Below are positions 49,527 through 61,209 of a stretch of DNA of 64,000 bases, in pieces; within the stretch, counting starts at the first letter, position 1, and the number at the start of each line of letters is the position of its first letter. The notes beneath the pieces were generated by a model that was not told the origin of the DNA, ran no database searches, and was given only the letters and a program-made list of their open reading frames with translations. The stretch spans positions 30,437 to 94,436 of the forward strand of contig JTDE01000288.1 of the NCBI GenBank assembly GCA_014338405.1, in the 5' to 3' direction. The translations under genes and the position numbers were made by a program. Source of the DNA: Paragonimus skrjabini miyazakii (taxonomy: Eukaryota > Platyhelminthes > Trematoda > Plagiorchiida > Troglotrematidae).

Positions 49527-49757
49527 ATGATAATTCGGTCGTGCATAATATGAGTTCATTCACATAGTAGTAAACACAGTTACCCCATGAAAGCATGGTT
49601 GAAGTTCTACTCCCGGCGGTGGCAAGGTTATGGACTAGTAACAGGCTGTAACAAGAACGAAACTCTAGTACAACGCTCATTTTCGGAAAGAGCTGATGAG
49701 AAATTCTGTGGAAGCACGACGACTGCCATCAGTTGTGTGATTGTATGAGAAATCAAA
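49527..49757 (+). mobile_element. tRNA-headed SINE, copy C
   Basis: It starts ttcggtcgtgcataatatga, like copy A. The A box is degraded (cacatagtagtaaac), while a B-box-like string, agttctactccc, is kept. The hammerhead region has GAAAC but the CUGACGA box is lost (AGTAACAGG). The tail reaches agaaatcaaaag, the same 3' end as copy B. This gives an element length of about 230 bp. Confidence 0.7.
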
Positions 49758-50109
49758 AGCCACTGTCATTGGACGTTGATATCCTTTCACTTTGCGTGTG
49801 GTACAGGCACTTGTATGGTTTTCCGCCAGTGTAAGCTGCCCTAAAGAGTAATCATCAGATGGCATCAGTCAAGATGGTTGCTCTCACTGATCTTATTTGG
49901 TTAGAGCGATTTTCCTTGTAAACTTATATAAATACAATAGTAAAATCAGGATTGGGGGTAATATTCGAATCACAACTGGATACGGCAGTAGTATGGGAGA
50001 ATCAGGTTTGTGTGGAACAAACCGTTGATACCACTGGTCACAAACCACTGTGATAGTTTTCATTTGACAAGTGAACTGCCTGTCTATGTTATGGGCATTC
50101 AGTTTAGCT
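49758..50109. other. unassigned intergenic DNA
   Basis: Nothing recognised between SINE copy C and the CR1-like relic. Confidence 0.4.
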
Positions 50110-50900
50110 GATGCCTCATAGTGTAGCCATCATACAACGGTATCTGAGTAACTCAAATAGGCGTAATTGTGTACAGCCCAAGAAACTACAAAGTATGCAG
50201 ATTTTCCAGAATTTCCCATGGGAACACTTTACAAACTCTTTCTTAACGATCATCTTCCGTTCCTGTCCGTTAATGTTGTATGCTGATGACGTTGATGATG
50301 GGTATATAATCGGCATCTCAAACAACAATTCGCGCCAACAATATGGCCCTGTAGATTTCTTTAATCGGTCTCAGATGAACTAGTAGGAGTTCAGTATGAA
50401 TAAGTGTGATGTCAAACCCATTCATAGCTAACCGAGTGTAACCAACTGATTTGGATGATTGCTACTTTAGTTAATCTTCATGGAGAAGGTCTTAGAAAGC
50501 TGTGACTCTTGCACTCCATCAAGCTCTATGAAGGTAAAAACAAACTCAGAACTTCCAACAATACTCAGGCAACACTACAGTAATTCTCTGCTCAGTTTGG
50601 TCCACGTAGCCTTCATCTTATTAACAATGTATTTTTTGGTCTTACCTCGCAAATATATTCGCGATCTAGTTAGGTTTTCCTCAACGGAACAAACTGATCG
50701 TAGAGACTGTGTTTGTCACCAAACAATCCGGAGCCTGCAAACTGAACATAACGGGGAAACATTGATGACACTTAGTATGCAATGGATAGAGCACTGCTTG
50801 CCTAGAAATGTCGTGGTGCTCTCCTTCTTAATATTCAACGTATTCCAATTATCCATAATGGGGAATGTTTGACATGACGAATACTGTCACATTAAATTGT
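50110..50900 (+). mobile_element. CR1/jockey-type LINE relic with YADD box
   Basis: Plus-strand translation contains RYLSNSNRRNCVQ (family FLSNR..CV), then FPMGT with LFLNDHLP after a frameshift (family GVPQGS..GPLLF..Y.NDLP). The catalytic box YADD lies at 50279-50290, followed by a DVDDGYIIGISN stretch. After stops, SMNKCDVKPIHS (about 50393-50430) corresponds to the conserved F-N-x-x-K-C region. The 130-codon frame 50480-50872 may be the weakly conserved C-terminal region (RKYIRDLVR), but this part is uncertain. The 5' part of RT and the endonuclease are absent. An old, non-functional copy. Confidence 0.65.
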
Positions 50901-52739
50901 CTTGATAGCAAATCCTATAACTAACAAAATAAGCATGAGTGTGTGCACGTTCTTCTGATCATGTAATAACTAATTTTTATTCCTCAACTCCGTATTAGTT
51001 GTCTTGACTGTTCCCTATCATGATTCACTGCTTTGGTTCAAGTAATGCCCTTGCCTTCCACATCTTGACCTAACAGCCAAAAGCTTTTGATTTTTTGCTT
51101 AGAAATATGGAATTTTCAAAAACGTAACTTTCACTCATCTGAATCAGCATCCCCACGTTAATCGATTTCATGCTCAGTTGGACGAACATGTAATAGACAT
51201 TTCAGATTTCAGTACTCTGGTTCACGTGACCGCCTAACGGTCGCCGCTTAAGGCGAACAAAGATGTAACTGATTGTTGCCTGCCTGCTTCTGTATATGGA
51301 TCGAGAGACACCATATTCACTTAACATACTAACTTTCACGGTGAATGCCAAGATGTAAAGTGGTCACAAGGTGGTCTGTGTCTATAAACCAGTGAGATGA
51401 AGGTAAATCATGGGAAGGGTTTCGCCATCATTTTTATGTTCAGAATAGACTTGTATCACACAACTGTTCACAGATGTCTTTTCCCCGTAAACTTTTCAGT
51501 CAGTCCCTTGAGAAAAAAAGCACTCCACTCGAATTTCGATCTTAGTAGAGCCATTCAGCAGTGTTAACTAAAAGCCTCTGTTTCCGGTCATACGCGAGTG
51601 ATTGACAAGACCGTTCAAGTTGCGAATTTGTTGTCAGTCTTCCTCACGGCCAACAGTGGATTAACGGTTGTTGTGGACCTCTTTCAATAAAAACAATCTT
51701 ATCTACGCATACAACGCAAACAGCAGTGATACAAATTCAGTGGGATGCGGTTTCTAGGAATCAGTGTCATGTTTCTGAAAGTAAAGATAGATCCAACTGG
51801 ATTGACTTTGTTTGCTCAAAGAGTAGACATGTTTTCATTCGAGGTATGCAAAAATCAATTTGCAGTTGCGTAACCTAGTTTTCCGTTTTCCAAATTAGTT
51901 AGAATTGACAAAATTAAAAGTATACGGGTAAACAAACCAGAGGATAAAAACTGGTATGTAGAACCACTTGTAGTATGACTTCACGATTAAAAGGAAAATA
52001 CGTTCATTACCCGATCCGGAACCGATTTTGGTACGGGAGAATCAATGAAATCAATACGTCTTTGCATGCGTTTTTTATGAGTAATTTTAGGAAGAGCGAT
52101 ACGTAATGACCTGCGTATGTCTTTTTGAGACCACACGGTGAAAATATTTGGATAAGTGTATCAAATTGGCGTTTTCAGACACAGGTTGAGCCACACGTCC
52201 ATAAATGTTTTTTTGAGGGCAAAGTGTATAAAAGTCAAGAACAGTTTTGTACAGAAAGAACCTTGTGACTTTGACGCGCGATAAAGTGCTTATCCACTTT
52301 GTATATGTTGAGGATTTAAGGTGAGGAGAATGAGTCTATAGGTATACGCATTGTCTAGTTGACTGTCCTGATTGGCAATTATGATATTTGCTGTTTACTT
52401 TGAGGCAAAGGTTGGAAAAAAATATCGACTAGATGAAGGAGGTGGACTACCGTCCAGCATTTTCATGGTCACTGCGTTGATGTTGTTTACGTAGTTGAAT
52501 TAATAATTAATTGAAATGCAAAGGCTCTCGGAGAACAGATTTACTAGTCGGACGGCACTGATGTCCCAATAACATTCGACGGCATAGGTTACTCAGATGG
52601 TCATCTACAGTTTTCTCACAATGAGTATACATACAGCACATGGCGGTGGTTAGTAACTGTGTTGAGTAGCTAACGACTTCATTGTTCTAGGGATGAAAAA
52701 CGGAGGTAAACCCCGGAGCACCAAGTGATTCATGAGACT
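50901..52739. other. unassigned intergenic DNA
   Basis: Nothing recognised. It ends at the outer edge of the large inverted repeat. Confidence 0.4.
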
Positions 52740-53158
52740 TCCAACCGAAAAGCTCACCCAAAGGGCTTACCCAAAAAACGCACCTCCTAACCGAGTCGGG
52801 TTTTCAAACATCCCAAACATATCGATGTAACCACAATCCCACTCACAAGAACGCAAATATACCTCAATTTCAATTTCAGTCGCTCGGCTCTAACGTCCCG
52901 ATATCTCGCCCACCGTTATCCACGATTGATAACACCGGGCTGTTGACAAACTTCTCAGCATTCGAAAGGCAACGCAGGGTTGGGAACCGGCACAAATCAA
53001 TGGGTGAAAACGGATAAAGTGAAAATACGACAACTACTCGACGGGGAGTGTCATTCCGCTAATGTTTGCACAAAACAGTGGGTATTGATGAGTTGTTGTA
53101 TTCCTGAGGAAAACAGACTAACAACTTAGTTAGAGAATGTTTGAAAACTAACAATCGT

Positions 53159-53331
53159 CCTTGATAAATGCATTGAGAATAATGCAACGTTATGAGCAAG
53201 TTGTAATACTCTACGTTTCAACCACATCGGGTGGCCTTCCTCAGAAGTGTCGTAAGCGAAATCACACAACATGTCAAACACGACGCTCAAACGGTTTGAC
53301 CTCAGTCGTACAAAATTTGGTGCGGATATCT
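53159..53331 (-). repeat. hammerhead-like repeat, copy in left arm
   Basis: On the minus strand: module agatatccgcaccaaatttt, then CUGAGGA (53244-53238), a GGCCAC/GUGGUU helix with loop CCGAU, GAAA, and CGUAGAGUA with possible GUA triplet. The hammerhead-like segment here has the opposite orientation relative to the module when compared with the copies at 4338 and 14672. Stem I is not well formed, so activity is doubtful. Confidence 0.6.
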
Positions 53332-53979
53332 TATAACTATCGTCCCATAGAATCTGAAGCACGTCGTGTTGTGTTTTTGGGTTTATCTAAGCATTTGTGT
53401 ACACTGACGTGAAGTTTTATAGCTATCCAGCCAAAACAATAATCGTCGCTTGGCATATCTCGGTTTTGTGGCCTTGCTACTGAGCAGTGTCACTCCACGT
53501 CACATCAACATGTTTCATATAACTATTTCATCCGTGTATGGGCGTAATGATGAAGATAACAGTGCGTTTCTGAAATCGGGGTTCAGTGTTGTTCAAATTG
53601 TGGTGCTTCGTGGTTTATAAACCTGAGGTGACATTAAATTTTGTATATCCAGGATGCGAAGTTGGTTTGGTCTGGGTAGATACAAAGCATTCGCACCGCA
53701 TTCGTTTTTGTTATGTGATTACTACTTAGCAAGACGTGCAGATAAATGTGTGCACTGATCGAACTGAATCGAGTTGAGAGCATGAAATGCTCTCCGCAAG
53801 TCATGTTCGTCTGAAATCGGGCCTCTCTAGAACTGTACAGACTGCATGTTGGAATTGCTCTGGTGATGGTTTAGACCCACTACGTTCGCTTCACTGGAGG
53901 CATGTGGAAATTATACGTCATCGGGTATCTAATGCAGTCTCTGTATGTGTGACTGTGTTCTGGCGCTCGCTTTTATGTT

Positions 53980-54070
53980 GGTGTAGTGGTTAGGCTTGTG
54001 TGCTGCATTGTTTTGGAGAGCTATGCTGACTGAGATTTCGGCCCTTCCTTGTTCAACCATGTCCTATGTG
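53980..54070 (+). repeat. possible tRNA-derived SINE head in left arm
   Basis: The A-box-like string TGGTGTAGTGG (about 53982) and a B-box-like TGTTCAACCATG (about 54049) are spaced about 55 nt apart. No tail or hammerhead core can be matched to the SINE family above. The same sequence lies inverted in the right arm. It could be chance or a different SINE. Confidence 0.3.
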
Positions 54071-54163
54071 TGGAAGAGAAGCAGTCAGACAAAACGTAGT
54101 TACACTCATAGGTTTGTATGTCGCACTACTAACCGCGTAGGAGTGTTTAGGTGGCAAGACACG

Positions 54164-54529
54164 GACCTATTGTTACACAGCGGAGGTTATGGTAAGCATC
54201 ACTAAAAGAGAAGCATCCCGATCCCCCGGCGGTTGACTGTCAACGTCGGTGCAGTATGTTATACAGTCTACAAACTCGCACTACAGCTGAGAAACCTGTG
54301 TAGTTCACAGTACACTTATTGCGCGCAACAGTAAACGAAATGGTTCCTCAATGTCTTGTTCACCCCACTCTCTGGCTGAGTTAGCTCCTGTCCACCGAGT
54401 GAGCCACCCTTTTGAGCCACTGATTACCGGTACGGTCCTTATTACCTACTGTCCAACAGATCAAACTATCGAGTCAGAGACTTAGTCTGACGTTCCACTT
54501 GTCAAACTGTAGCACGCTCATGGAAGCAA
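54164..54529. other. spacer sequence, unassigned
   Basis: First 366 bp inside the inverted repeat. No motif was recognised. It may be the 5' region of the LINE relic that follows. Confidence 0.4.
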
Positions 54530-55170
54530 GACGTTGTCCGTCGAGTCTTGCAATCCGTGTACGTTGTTGGTTCGATACAGCATCGAACGGCCGGAACGTC
54601 GCACCGCAGTTATCACAGTTAAACTGAGCCGCTATGGTATCATTCTCCTAGACTCAGGACGACAAGACCTTTATACAAAGGCATGTTTTCAGATTAGGTC
54701 CAGATTACACCTTCTACTGATACTTGCTTTGCTTTGGTTGGTTCACTCCGTGTGAGAGTGGAAAGTAGACCCTCAAGAGTTCAAGAGTGCTATGACCTTA
54801 CCTTTGGTTGAAGGTAAAGGTGGGAAGCGAGGCAGAGACAGTTATCAAGGCATCAGTCTGTTGAGCTTCGTTGGATCGGCACTAGCGAGAATTCTGGCTA
54901 CCTCATTGAAGGAATATTGGAGAGCAGCGTTACCGAAAAGCAGTGTGGATTTCAGATGAATCTTAGTAAGATCGGCACGGTCCTCGCTGCTCGACGGACT
55001 CATGAGGACAGACATGAACGTACCCCACCGTTGTAAGTTCTCTTTATAGATTTCACGAAATTTTTGATACCGTGAGCCGTGAGGCATTGTGGATAGCGAG
55101 TAGTAAATTTGAATGTCCTGGAAAATTCACTAATTCAACCAAAATGTAACAAGTGGGTAGGGAGGCGTGG
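54530..55170 (+). mobile_element. LINE relic: AP-endonuclease start joined to RT, internally deleted
   Basis: Frame 54534-54755 contains RPERRTAVITVKLSRYGI (about 54588-54640), which matches the N-terminal AP-endonuclease block of flatworm LINEs (pattern RPERRTALVARELARY). Only about 60 residues later, at about 54855, the RT block GISLLSFVGSALARIL appears. It is followed by a PKSSVDFR remnant (family PESQCGFR) and, in another frame, a palm motif remnant near FDTVSREALW and F-CPGKF (about 55055-55130). A complete element has several hundred residues between these blocks, so an internal deletion has occurred. Stops and frameshifts are present. It lies wholly inside the spacer of the inverted repeat. 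Confidence 0.7.
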
Positions 55171-57339
55171 ATCGATCGCTGTTGATCTTTACACTGTCAA
55201 TAACTTGGAGCAAAATTGTGTCTTAACCACAAACTAATTCAGTTTATGGTTAAACGTTAATATAATGCTCTTCGGAACTCCAAAGAATGGTGTGAAAGCT
55301 GAACACGGCAAGGATGATCAGCTGCCGAGTAGTCGACGTTTCGGCCTACTATATTCTCCCTTCTTCAGCTTCGTTGATGGATTGTATGTTAAGAGTGTTG
55401 CTGTTTTAACTTAAATGTGTGATTTGCCCTGATATTTTTAAATAGAATGCAATAATATGTACACCCAAGTTCAATTACTGCCGCTCTATATTTTCAATAT
55501 TTTCATTCCCAGTCCATATCCTACTGTTGGAGTATCTTTGTTTTTCTTTATTTACGAGAGGTATAGGTTTCATATGCACACCACTCTACCATCTGGCTAA
55601 CTAACAATGGGCGGTTGACTAAAATGGCCTTCAGTCACAAGCCTGTTGGTCCCATTCCTTCCGAGACGTGGTGTGTGAGTTGAACCTCAAATGGTGCAGT
55701 GCAGGCCACCCTATGTGAGTCTTGCGTGCAGGCATCCTAAGGATTTGATCATTGTAACAGGTTTATTTGGAAGTTAGTGTGGCCAACCGTGACTGGGGTC
55801 GTGTATAGCAATTTTGGCCTATACCTGATTCAGTTCAGTTCACTGGATTGTAACCACTCGCAAATTGGTCTGACGAATTATCAGGCTGTCATACCGCCAG
55901 TAAGTGAATTATATGCCTTTAGTGTGATAAGTGACTAGATTATTGAACTGGTTAATATTTATGCTAAATGTAGTGGAGACAACTAGTATGTTTAATGCAA
56001 AGCATGTGGGTACCCGATCGGTTACTACGGGCAACATTTTGGGCAACTCTTGTTTATATATGTTTTAAACACTATTTATGTTTTTTCTTTCAATGACGAT
56101 AGCGTTTACCCGCAAGTGGGACGGAATATTTCTTGCAGTAATTGACGAAGTCGTATTCTCAGTAGGTTAACTCAGCTGTGAATGAGGTACGGAATGTGAG
56201 CAACTATGTTATTGACTGTTATTACATTACGGTAATGTTTTGGTTCGTAGGTAATGAAATACTTTAGATTGGATGACATTTCGCTGCTTCATTTTTAGCT
56301 TGATTCAATCTAGAAAATAGAATATTTAGCCTAAGTGAAAACAGTCAAATATCAAGACGATATAACTAGTTCCAGCTAACGGTATCCGTTAGCATCTGCG
56401 TGCATTATATGGTTCATCAGTAGAGTAAAAGAAGACACACTGTCCACAGTGAGAACGTGTTCCTGTATGATGGTTGGTTCGTTCCGAAACTAGTCTACAG
56501 AAAACAAAGAAGTCCAAGTCAATAATTATCTTTGAACGAGCTGTCCATACCGAACACGATAGCGCAACAAGTTGCCATCACCATGGCTCCAATTATGGGT
56601 AACATAATAGATGTTGACATGCAGACATGAGGTGGATTCGTCTCAATAACGAAATCGAAAAGCTTAGAAATTTCCTACGTCGCTAACGTTTTTGGTAACA
56701 CGGTAACAAGCTGTGACTTAAAAGCCCACAACTATTACGATAAGTATAAAATATCGTAAAATTTGTAGGTTCATAGTTCGTTACAAGAGGGAGAAAGACG
56801 TTTGCTTGTGAGTTCCTGTCTTCGTGTTGGTCGGTTAAAAATTGTGTTGGGCGATTTGAAGGTGTGAAGTAAACACAACTTGAAATAAGTGAACAGAAAC
56901 TTCACTGAAGCAGCTGACTAAAATCAGATCACAATAAACACTGGAACACACCATTCAGACAGATATGTATAGCTAGTGACTTGTGGGACTAGTCTAAAAT
57001 GCTGATTTTAAAAAATGTAGTGCAGGTTGTCTTTCACGCCTGTACCGATCGACTAAAATTTCACGACTGTTAATCGATCCAGCCGTGACCACAGGGTTTG
57101 TCAGTGCTTTCCAGTGTAAACAGCTCATAACTGTGTGGCAGTTCTGCCTGTAAAGTGAACTGCCTTTTCCACTCAGTCTCAGCGGGTGACCCCTTTATCG
57201 TTCATTTCTTATTTAGTGGAGGTAGACGGGCAAGTGGAGTATATTACAGCTAATGAGAATGAAGTCACCTTTGAGAGGTCTGTAAGTCGTTGGAGAGTGA
57301 CCTGATCACTTCGAGAAGGGCACTTTCCAATGCCCCATA
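55171..57339. other. spacer sequence, unassigned
   Basis: Nothing coding was recognised. On the minus strand at about 55315-55380 there is a string GCTGAAGAAGGG ... GGCCGAAACGTCGAC that resembles a hammerhead-like repeat, with CUGAAGA and GAAA boxes but weak helix II pairing. Confidence 0.4.
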
Positions 57340-58060
57340 ATTCTTCTAAAGACTTGTCTCCGAACATTTTCGACAAGCGCCAAATCTGTTTGAGGTAGAG
57401 ATGACAGAATTGTGTGTTTGTTTCCAGATGTGGGCGGGTAATGGAGGCGAAAATAAGGAAATCAATTCAAGGTGGAATATTTCACAAATTCTTCTAAAAC
57501 GGTTCAGGATATTTTCTGACCTATTAGCTTTGATTGCACAAAATGTAGACAGACTCAAACTGTCTGACGTTACAGTCCCTAGGTCTGCTACAAGCAGGTT
57601 TGTTTCGCCACGGTAGTGGTCGAAATAGTGTTGACGGTGAATGTTCAAAACTTTACATTTCTTGACACTAGACGTCGGGCTGCCTCCTATGGGCCACTTG
57701 GTTTGACAGTCAAAATAGTGTTGTAAGCTTTTCACATTTTTAGGTCACTCGAAAACTCGTCAGGATTTTGTCATCAGCGCAAACCGAAGAACGAAACGAA
57801 TAGATAGTAAATGCCCTAAAACAGATCTTTGTGAAATGCCCTTATTGGCAGTGAATCACTCTGAAAATTGCTCATCCAACTCGACGTTGAAACCACGTTC
57901 GGTTAGATAATGTTGAAGTCACGTGAGGAATAGCTCACCAAATCCTTAATTGTGCAGTTTCTGTAAAAAGACGAAATGACAACCCATGTCGAGGGATTGT
58001 GAAGGTCAATGTAAAATAAGCCTACGACAAGTTTTGCGTTCCTTGATTTATCTTAAATCA
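57340..58060 (-). mobile_element. CR1/jockey-type LINE relic, RT palm region
   Basis: On the minus strand, in shifting frames: a VGLFYIDLHNPS stretch (family VDLSKAFD, catalytic residue region), GFGELFLT..LQHYLTERGF and NVELDEQFSE, then NKGISQRSVLGHLL (family SGVPQGSVLGPLLF) near 57835-57880. A disrupted FADD box (57770-57783, with an extra dinucleotide causing a frameshift) follows, then KCKVLNIHRQHYFDHY (about 57620-57668), matching the family KCKVLHI region. The motif order is unmistakably CR1/jockey. It abuts the right arm of the inverted repeat at 58114. It is an old, inactive copy. Confidence 0.8.
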
Positions 58061-58113
58061 GTTTGCCTTTTTTCAGTTTCTATAGGACATTTGTTGCTGT
58101 ACGCCCATGGGAT

Positions 58114-59537
58114 CGTGTCTTGCCACCTAAACACTCCTACGCGGTTAGTAGTGCGACATACAAACCTATGAGTGTAACTACGTTTTGTCTGACTGCTTCT
58201 CTTCCACACATAGGACATGGTTGAACAAGGAAGGGCCGAAATCTCAGTCAGCATAGCTCTCCAAAACAATGCAGCACACAAGCCTAACCACTACACCAAC
58301 ATAAAAGCGAGCGCCAGAACACAGTCACACATACAGAGACTGCATTAGATACCCGATGACGTATAATTTCCACATGCCTCCAGTGAAGCGAACGTAGTGG
58401 GTCTAAACCATCACCAGAGCAATTCCAACATGCAGTCTGTACAGTTCTAGAGAGGCCCGATTTCAGACGAACATGACTTGCGGAGAGCATTTCATGCTCT
58501 CAACTCGATTCAGTTCGATCAGTGCACACATTTATCTGCACGTCTTGCTAAGTAGTAATCACATAACAAAAACGAATGCGGTGCGAATGCTTTGTATCTA
58601 CCCAGACCAAACCAACTTCGCATCCTGGATATACAAAATTTAATGTCACCTCAGGTTTATAAACCACGAAGCACCACAATTTGAACAACACTGAACCCCG
58701 ATTTCAGAAACGCACTGTTATCTTCATCATTACGCCCATACACGGATGAAATAGTTATATGAAACATGTTGATGTGACGTGGAGTGACACTGCTCAGTAG
58801 CAAGGCCACAAAACCGAGATATGCCAAGCGACGATTATTGTTTTGGCTGGATAGCTATAAAACTTCACGTCAGTGTACACAAATGCTTAGATAAACCCAA
58901 AAACACAACACGACGTGCTTCAGATTCTATGGGACGATAGTTATAAGATATCCGCACCAAATTTTGTACGACTGAGGTCAAACCGTTTGAGCGTCGTGTT
59001 TGACATGTTGTGTGATTTCGCTTACGACACTTCTGAGGAAGGCCACCCGATGTGGTTGAAACGTAGAGTATTACAACTTGCTCATAACGTTGCATTATTC
59101 TCAATGCATTTATCAAGGACGATTGTTAGTTTTCAAACATTCTCTAACTAAGTTGTTAGTCTGTTTTCCTCAGGAATACAACAACTCATCAATACCCACT
59201 GTTTTGTGCAAACATTAGCGGAATGACACTCCCCGTCGAGTAGTTGTCGTATTTTCACTTTATCCGTTTTCACCCATTGATTTGTGCCGGTTCCCAACCC
59301 TGCGTTGCCTTTCGAATGCTGAGAAGTTTGTCAACAGCCCGGTGTTATCAATCGTGGATAACGGTGGGCGAGATATCGGGACGTTAGAGCCGAGCGACTG
59401 AAATTGAAATTGAGGTATATTTGCGTTCTTGTGAGTGGGATTGTGGTTACATCGATATGTTTGGGATGTTTGAAAACCCGACTCGGTTAGGAGGTGCGTT
59501 TTTTGGGTAAGCCCTTTGGGTGAGCTTTTCGGTTGGA
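58114..59537. repeat. right arm of 1,424-bp inverted repeat
   Basis: Reverse complement of 52740-54163, equal length, with no difference seen on inspection. The spacer between arms is 3,950 bp (54164-58113). The 107-codon minus frame 59260-59583 starts just outside the arm and runs into it; it has no known motif and is not preserved beyond the arm on the left side, so it is probably not a gene. Confidence 0.9.
58946..59118 (+). repeat. hammerhead-like repeat, copy in right arm
   Basis: Plus-strand equivalent of 53159-53331: CUGAGGA (59033-59039), GGCCAC/GUGGUU helix, GAAA (59058-59061), CGUAGAGUA. A61-U69 and C62-G68 can pair, giving GUA as triplet. Stem I is poor. Confidence 0.6.
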
Positions 59538-61209
59538 TGTCCCTCGAATTGGTTGTCGCTTTGAACATTGTTTTCCGGTTCACGAATTAGGGACGTTCTG
59601 CACGAACGAACTTAAGTGCCTCATAACTGGTTAGCCAATCGAAATATCTTATCATAATTGCCTGCTGAAAACCATTCATCTCAAACGGGTCAGTCTATTA
59701 GTCCGACCACCACGTTGTTGTAACCACAGCCCTGCACACAAATGCACGAGGTGTGCTGTCACTGCAGGTCAAGTTGTCCGGTTTTATCAGTCCAGTGTTT
59801 TGGCCACCACGGTGCAAATTATGACGTAATACGCGAACCAGCACCTTACCGTAGTTTGACAATACGGATCGGTGTTTTCATTCTGATTTTGCATTTCATC
59901 TACAGCTGATTTAATCTCATAATTTTGAAACGATACAATTGAAAAAATCCAGACCGCTTGAATTCGAACCAGAAGCTATGAGGTTATGTCGGAAGCTCAG
60001 AACTTTCATATTGAAATCTAGCTACCCAGTTAACCAAACGAGGCATGTGGTATCCACCGAATGGTCAAAGTTACTGCTTGTTCAGATAGAATTTCTCTAT
60101 CAGTTCACGCTTAAATCCACCAGTGTCACTGATGAACATTGAATCTCGTAAGCCTACGAGTTACTTCATTTTTCTAGTGATGTCTTGAGGAGCTACATTC
60201 TTTTACTTTCCTGCCCTCTGGACGTCAAGAACGACAACTTTGCATGACATTAGAACAGTGTGCGTTTCCTGTCGCCGGTAGAAACCACGGATAATTTCAT
60301 ACTATAAACGTCTATTTATCGTCAGGTGATTCTCACACATTAGCATCTAATGTAGTGTATCCTGTCTAACACACTACAAATGATTCCTTGACATACCATA
60401 CGAATCAAGTAAAAACGGAATAAAACACCATGACGTAGAAACGGTTTAGTAATTAAAAGATAAAACTGAGAAATATCATGCCTTGCAAAGCGTCTTGTCA
60501 ACGCAGTCAGATAACGCAGTGCACCAAAGCACAAGTAGTACGATCAAACTAGACACACAGCCCGACGTGTCTCAGTTTTCCACTAATTTGCAAGTCAGTT
60601 TCGGAAGTGATTGCTGCTTTTTATTATTAATCGTTTGGTGGAAAACTATCGCGACAGCCTTGGGAAAGTGTCATATTCTCGCCTTGACCATTTGCACGCG
60701 TTGACGCATGCGTCCTCGTAAACTCCGTCGAAAGGTTTGGAAACCGCTAGCTCATCAAAATCGTTTACAATGGACTGATGGAACCGAGTAACTTGACTTG
60801 AAGTGAGTGCACACTCCGCGTGTTTGTGAGGACGGTTGTGGTTACAACGTTGTTTTGGGTCGGACTGGTAGACCGACTCGTTTATGATGACTGTTTTTGG
60901 CAGGCAATTTTTACAAACCTCTGGATTCGCCTTTTATTTGGAAATGCCATAAGATAGGTTGCACCCCGGATTTTGGTTCCTTATGTCAACGCCTGAGATT
61001 ATCGCTAAGTGTGCGTCTGTCGGTTATCGATGCTACGAATATGAACCATTGCAGCCCAAAATTGAGTAATTTTAGAAAATGAGCCTTAAATTAGGGATTT
61101 TGTTCGTGAGTAGTTGCGACAGCCAACACAGATCTTCAGTTTACCAATAACGACGAGGTGCGGTTGTTGTGATGTCGCGCACTAACTACCGAGAAGAGAC
61201 CGATACTGT
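59538..61209. other. unassigned intergenic DNA
   Basis: Nothing recognised between the inverted repeat and the integrase relic. Confidence 0.4.

Larger units (their letters stand above)
52740..54163. repeat. left arm of 1,424-bp inverted repeat
   Basis: It begins tccaaccgaaaagctcaccc and ends gtggcaagacacg. Its reverse complement is found at 58114-59537 with exactly the same length and no difference in any segment I compared. Predicted frames of 83, 78 and 68 codons are identical in both arms. The arm contains the hammerhead-like repeat (53159-53331) and a tRNA-like A-box string (ggtgtagtggttaggc, about 53983). I see no coding motif of a transposase. Immediately outside the arm, no target duplication is evident. 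Confidence 0.9.

Noticed and set aside
59260..59583. 107-codon minus frame as a gene
   Set aside because: It crosses the edge of the inverted repeat, has a low-complexity composition and no known motif.
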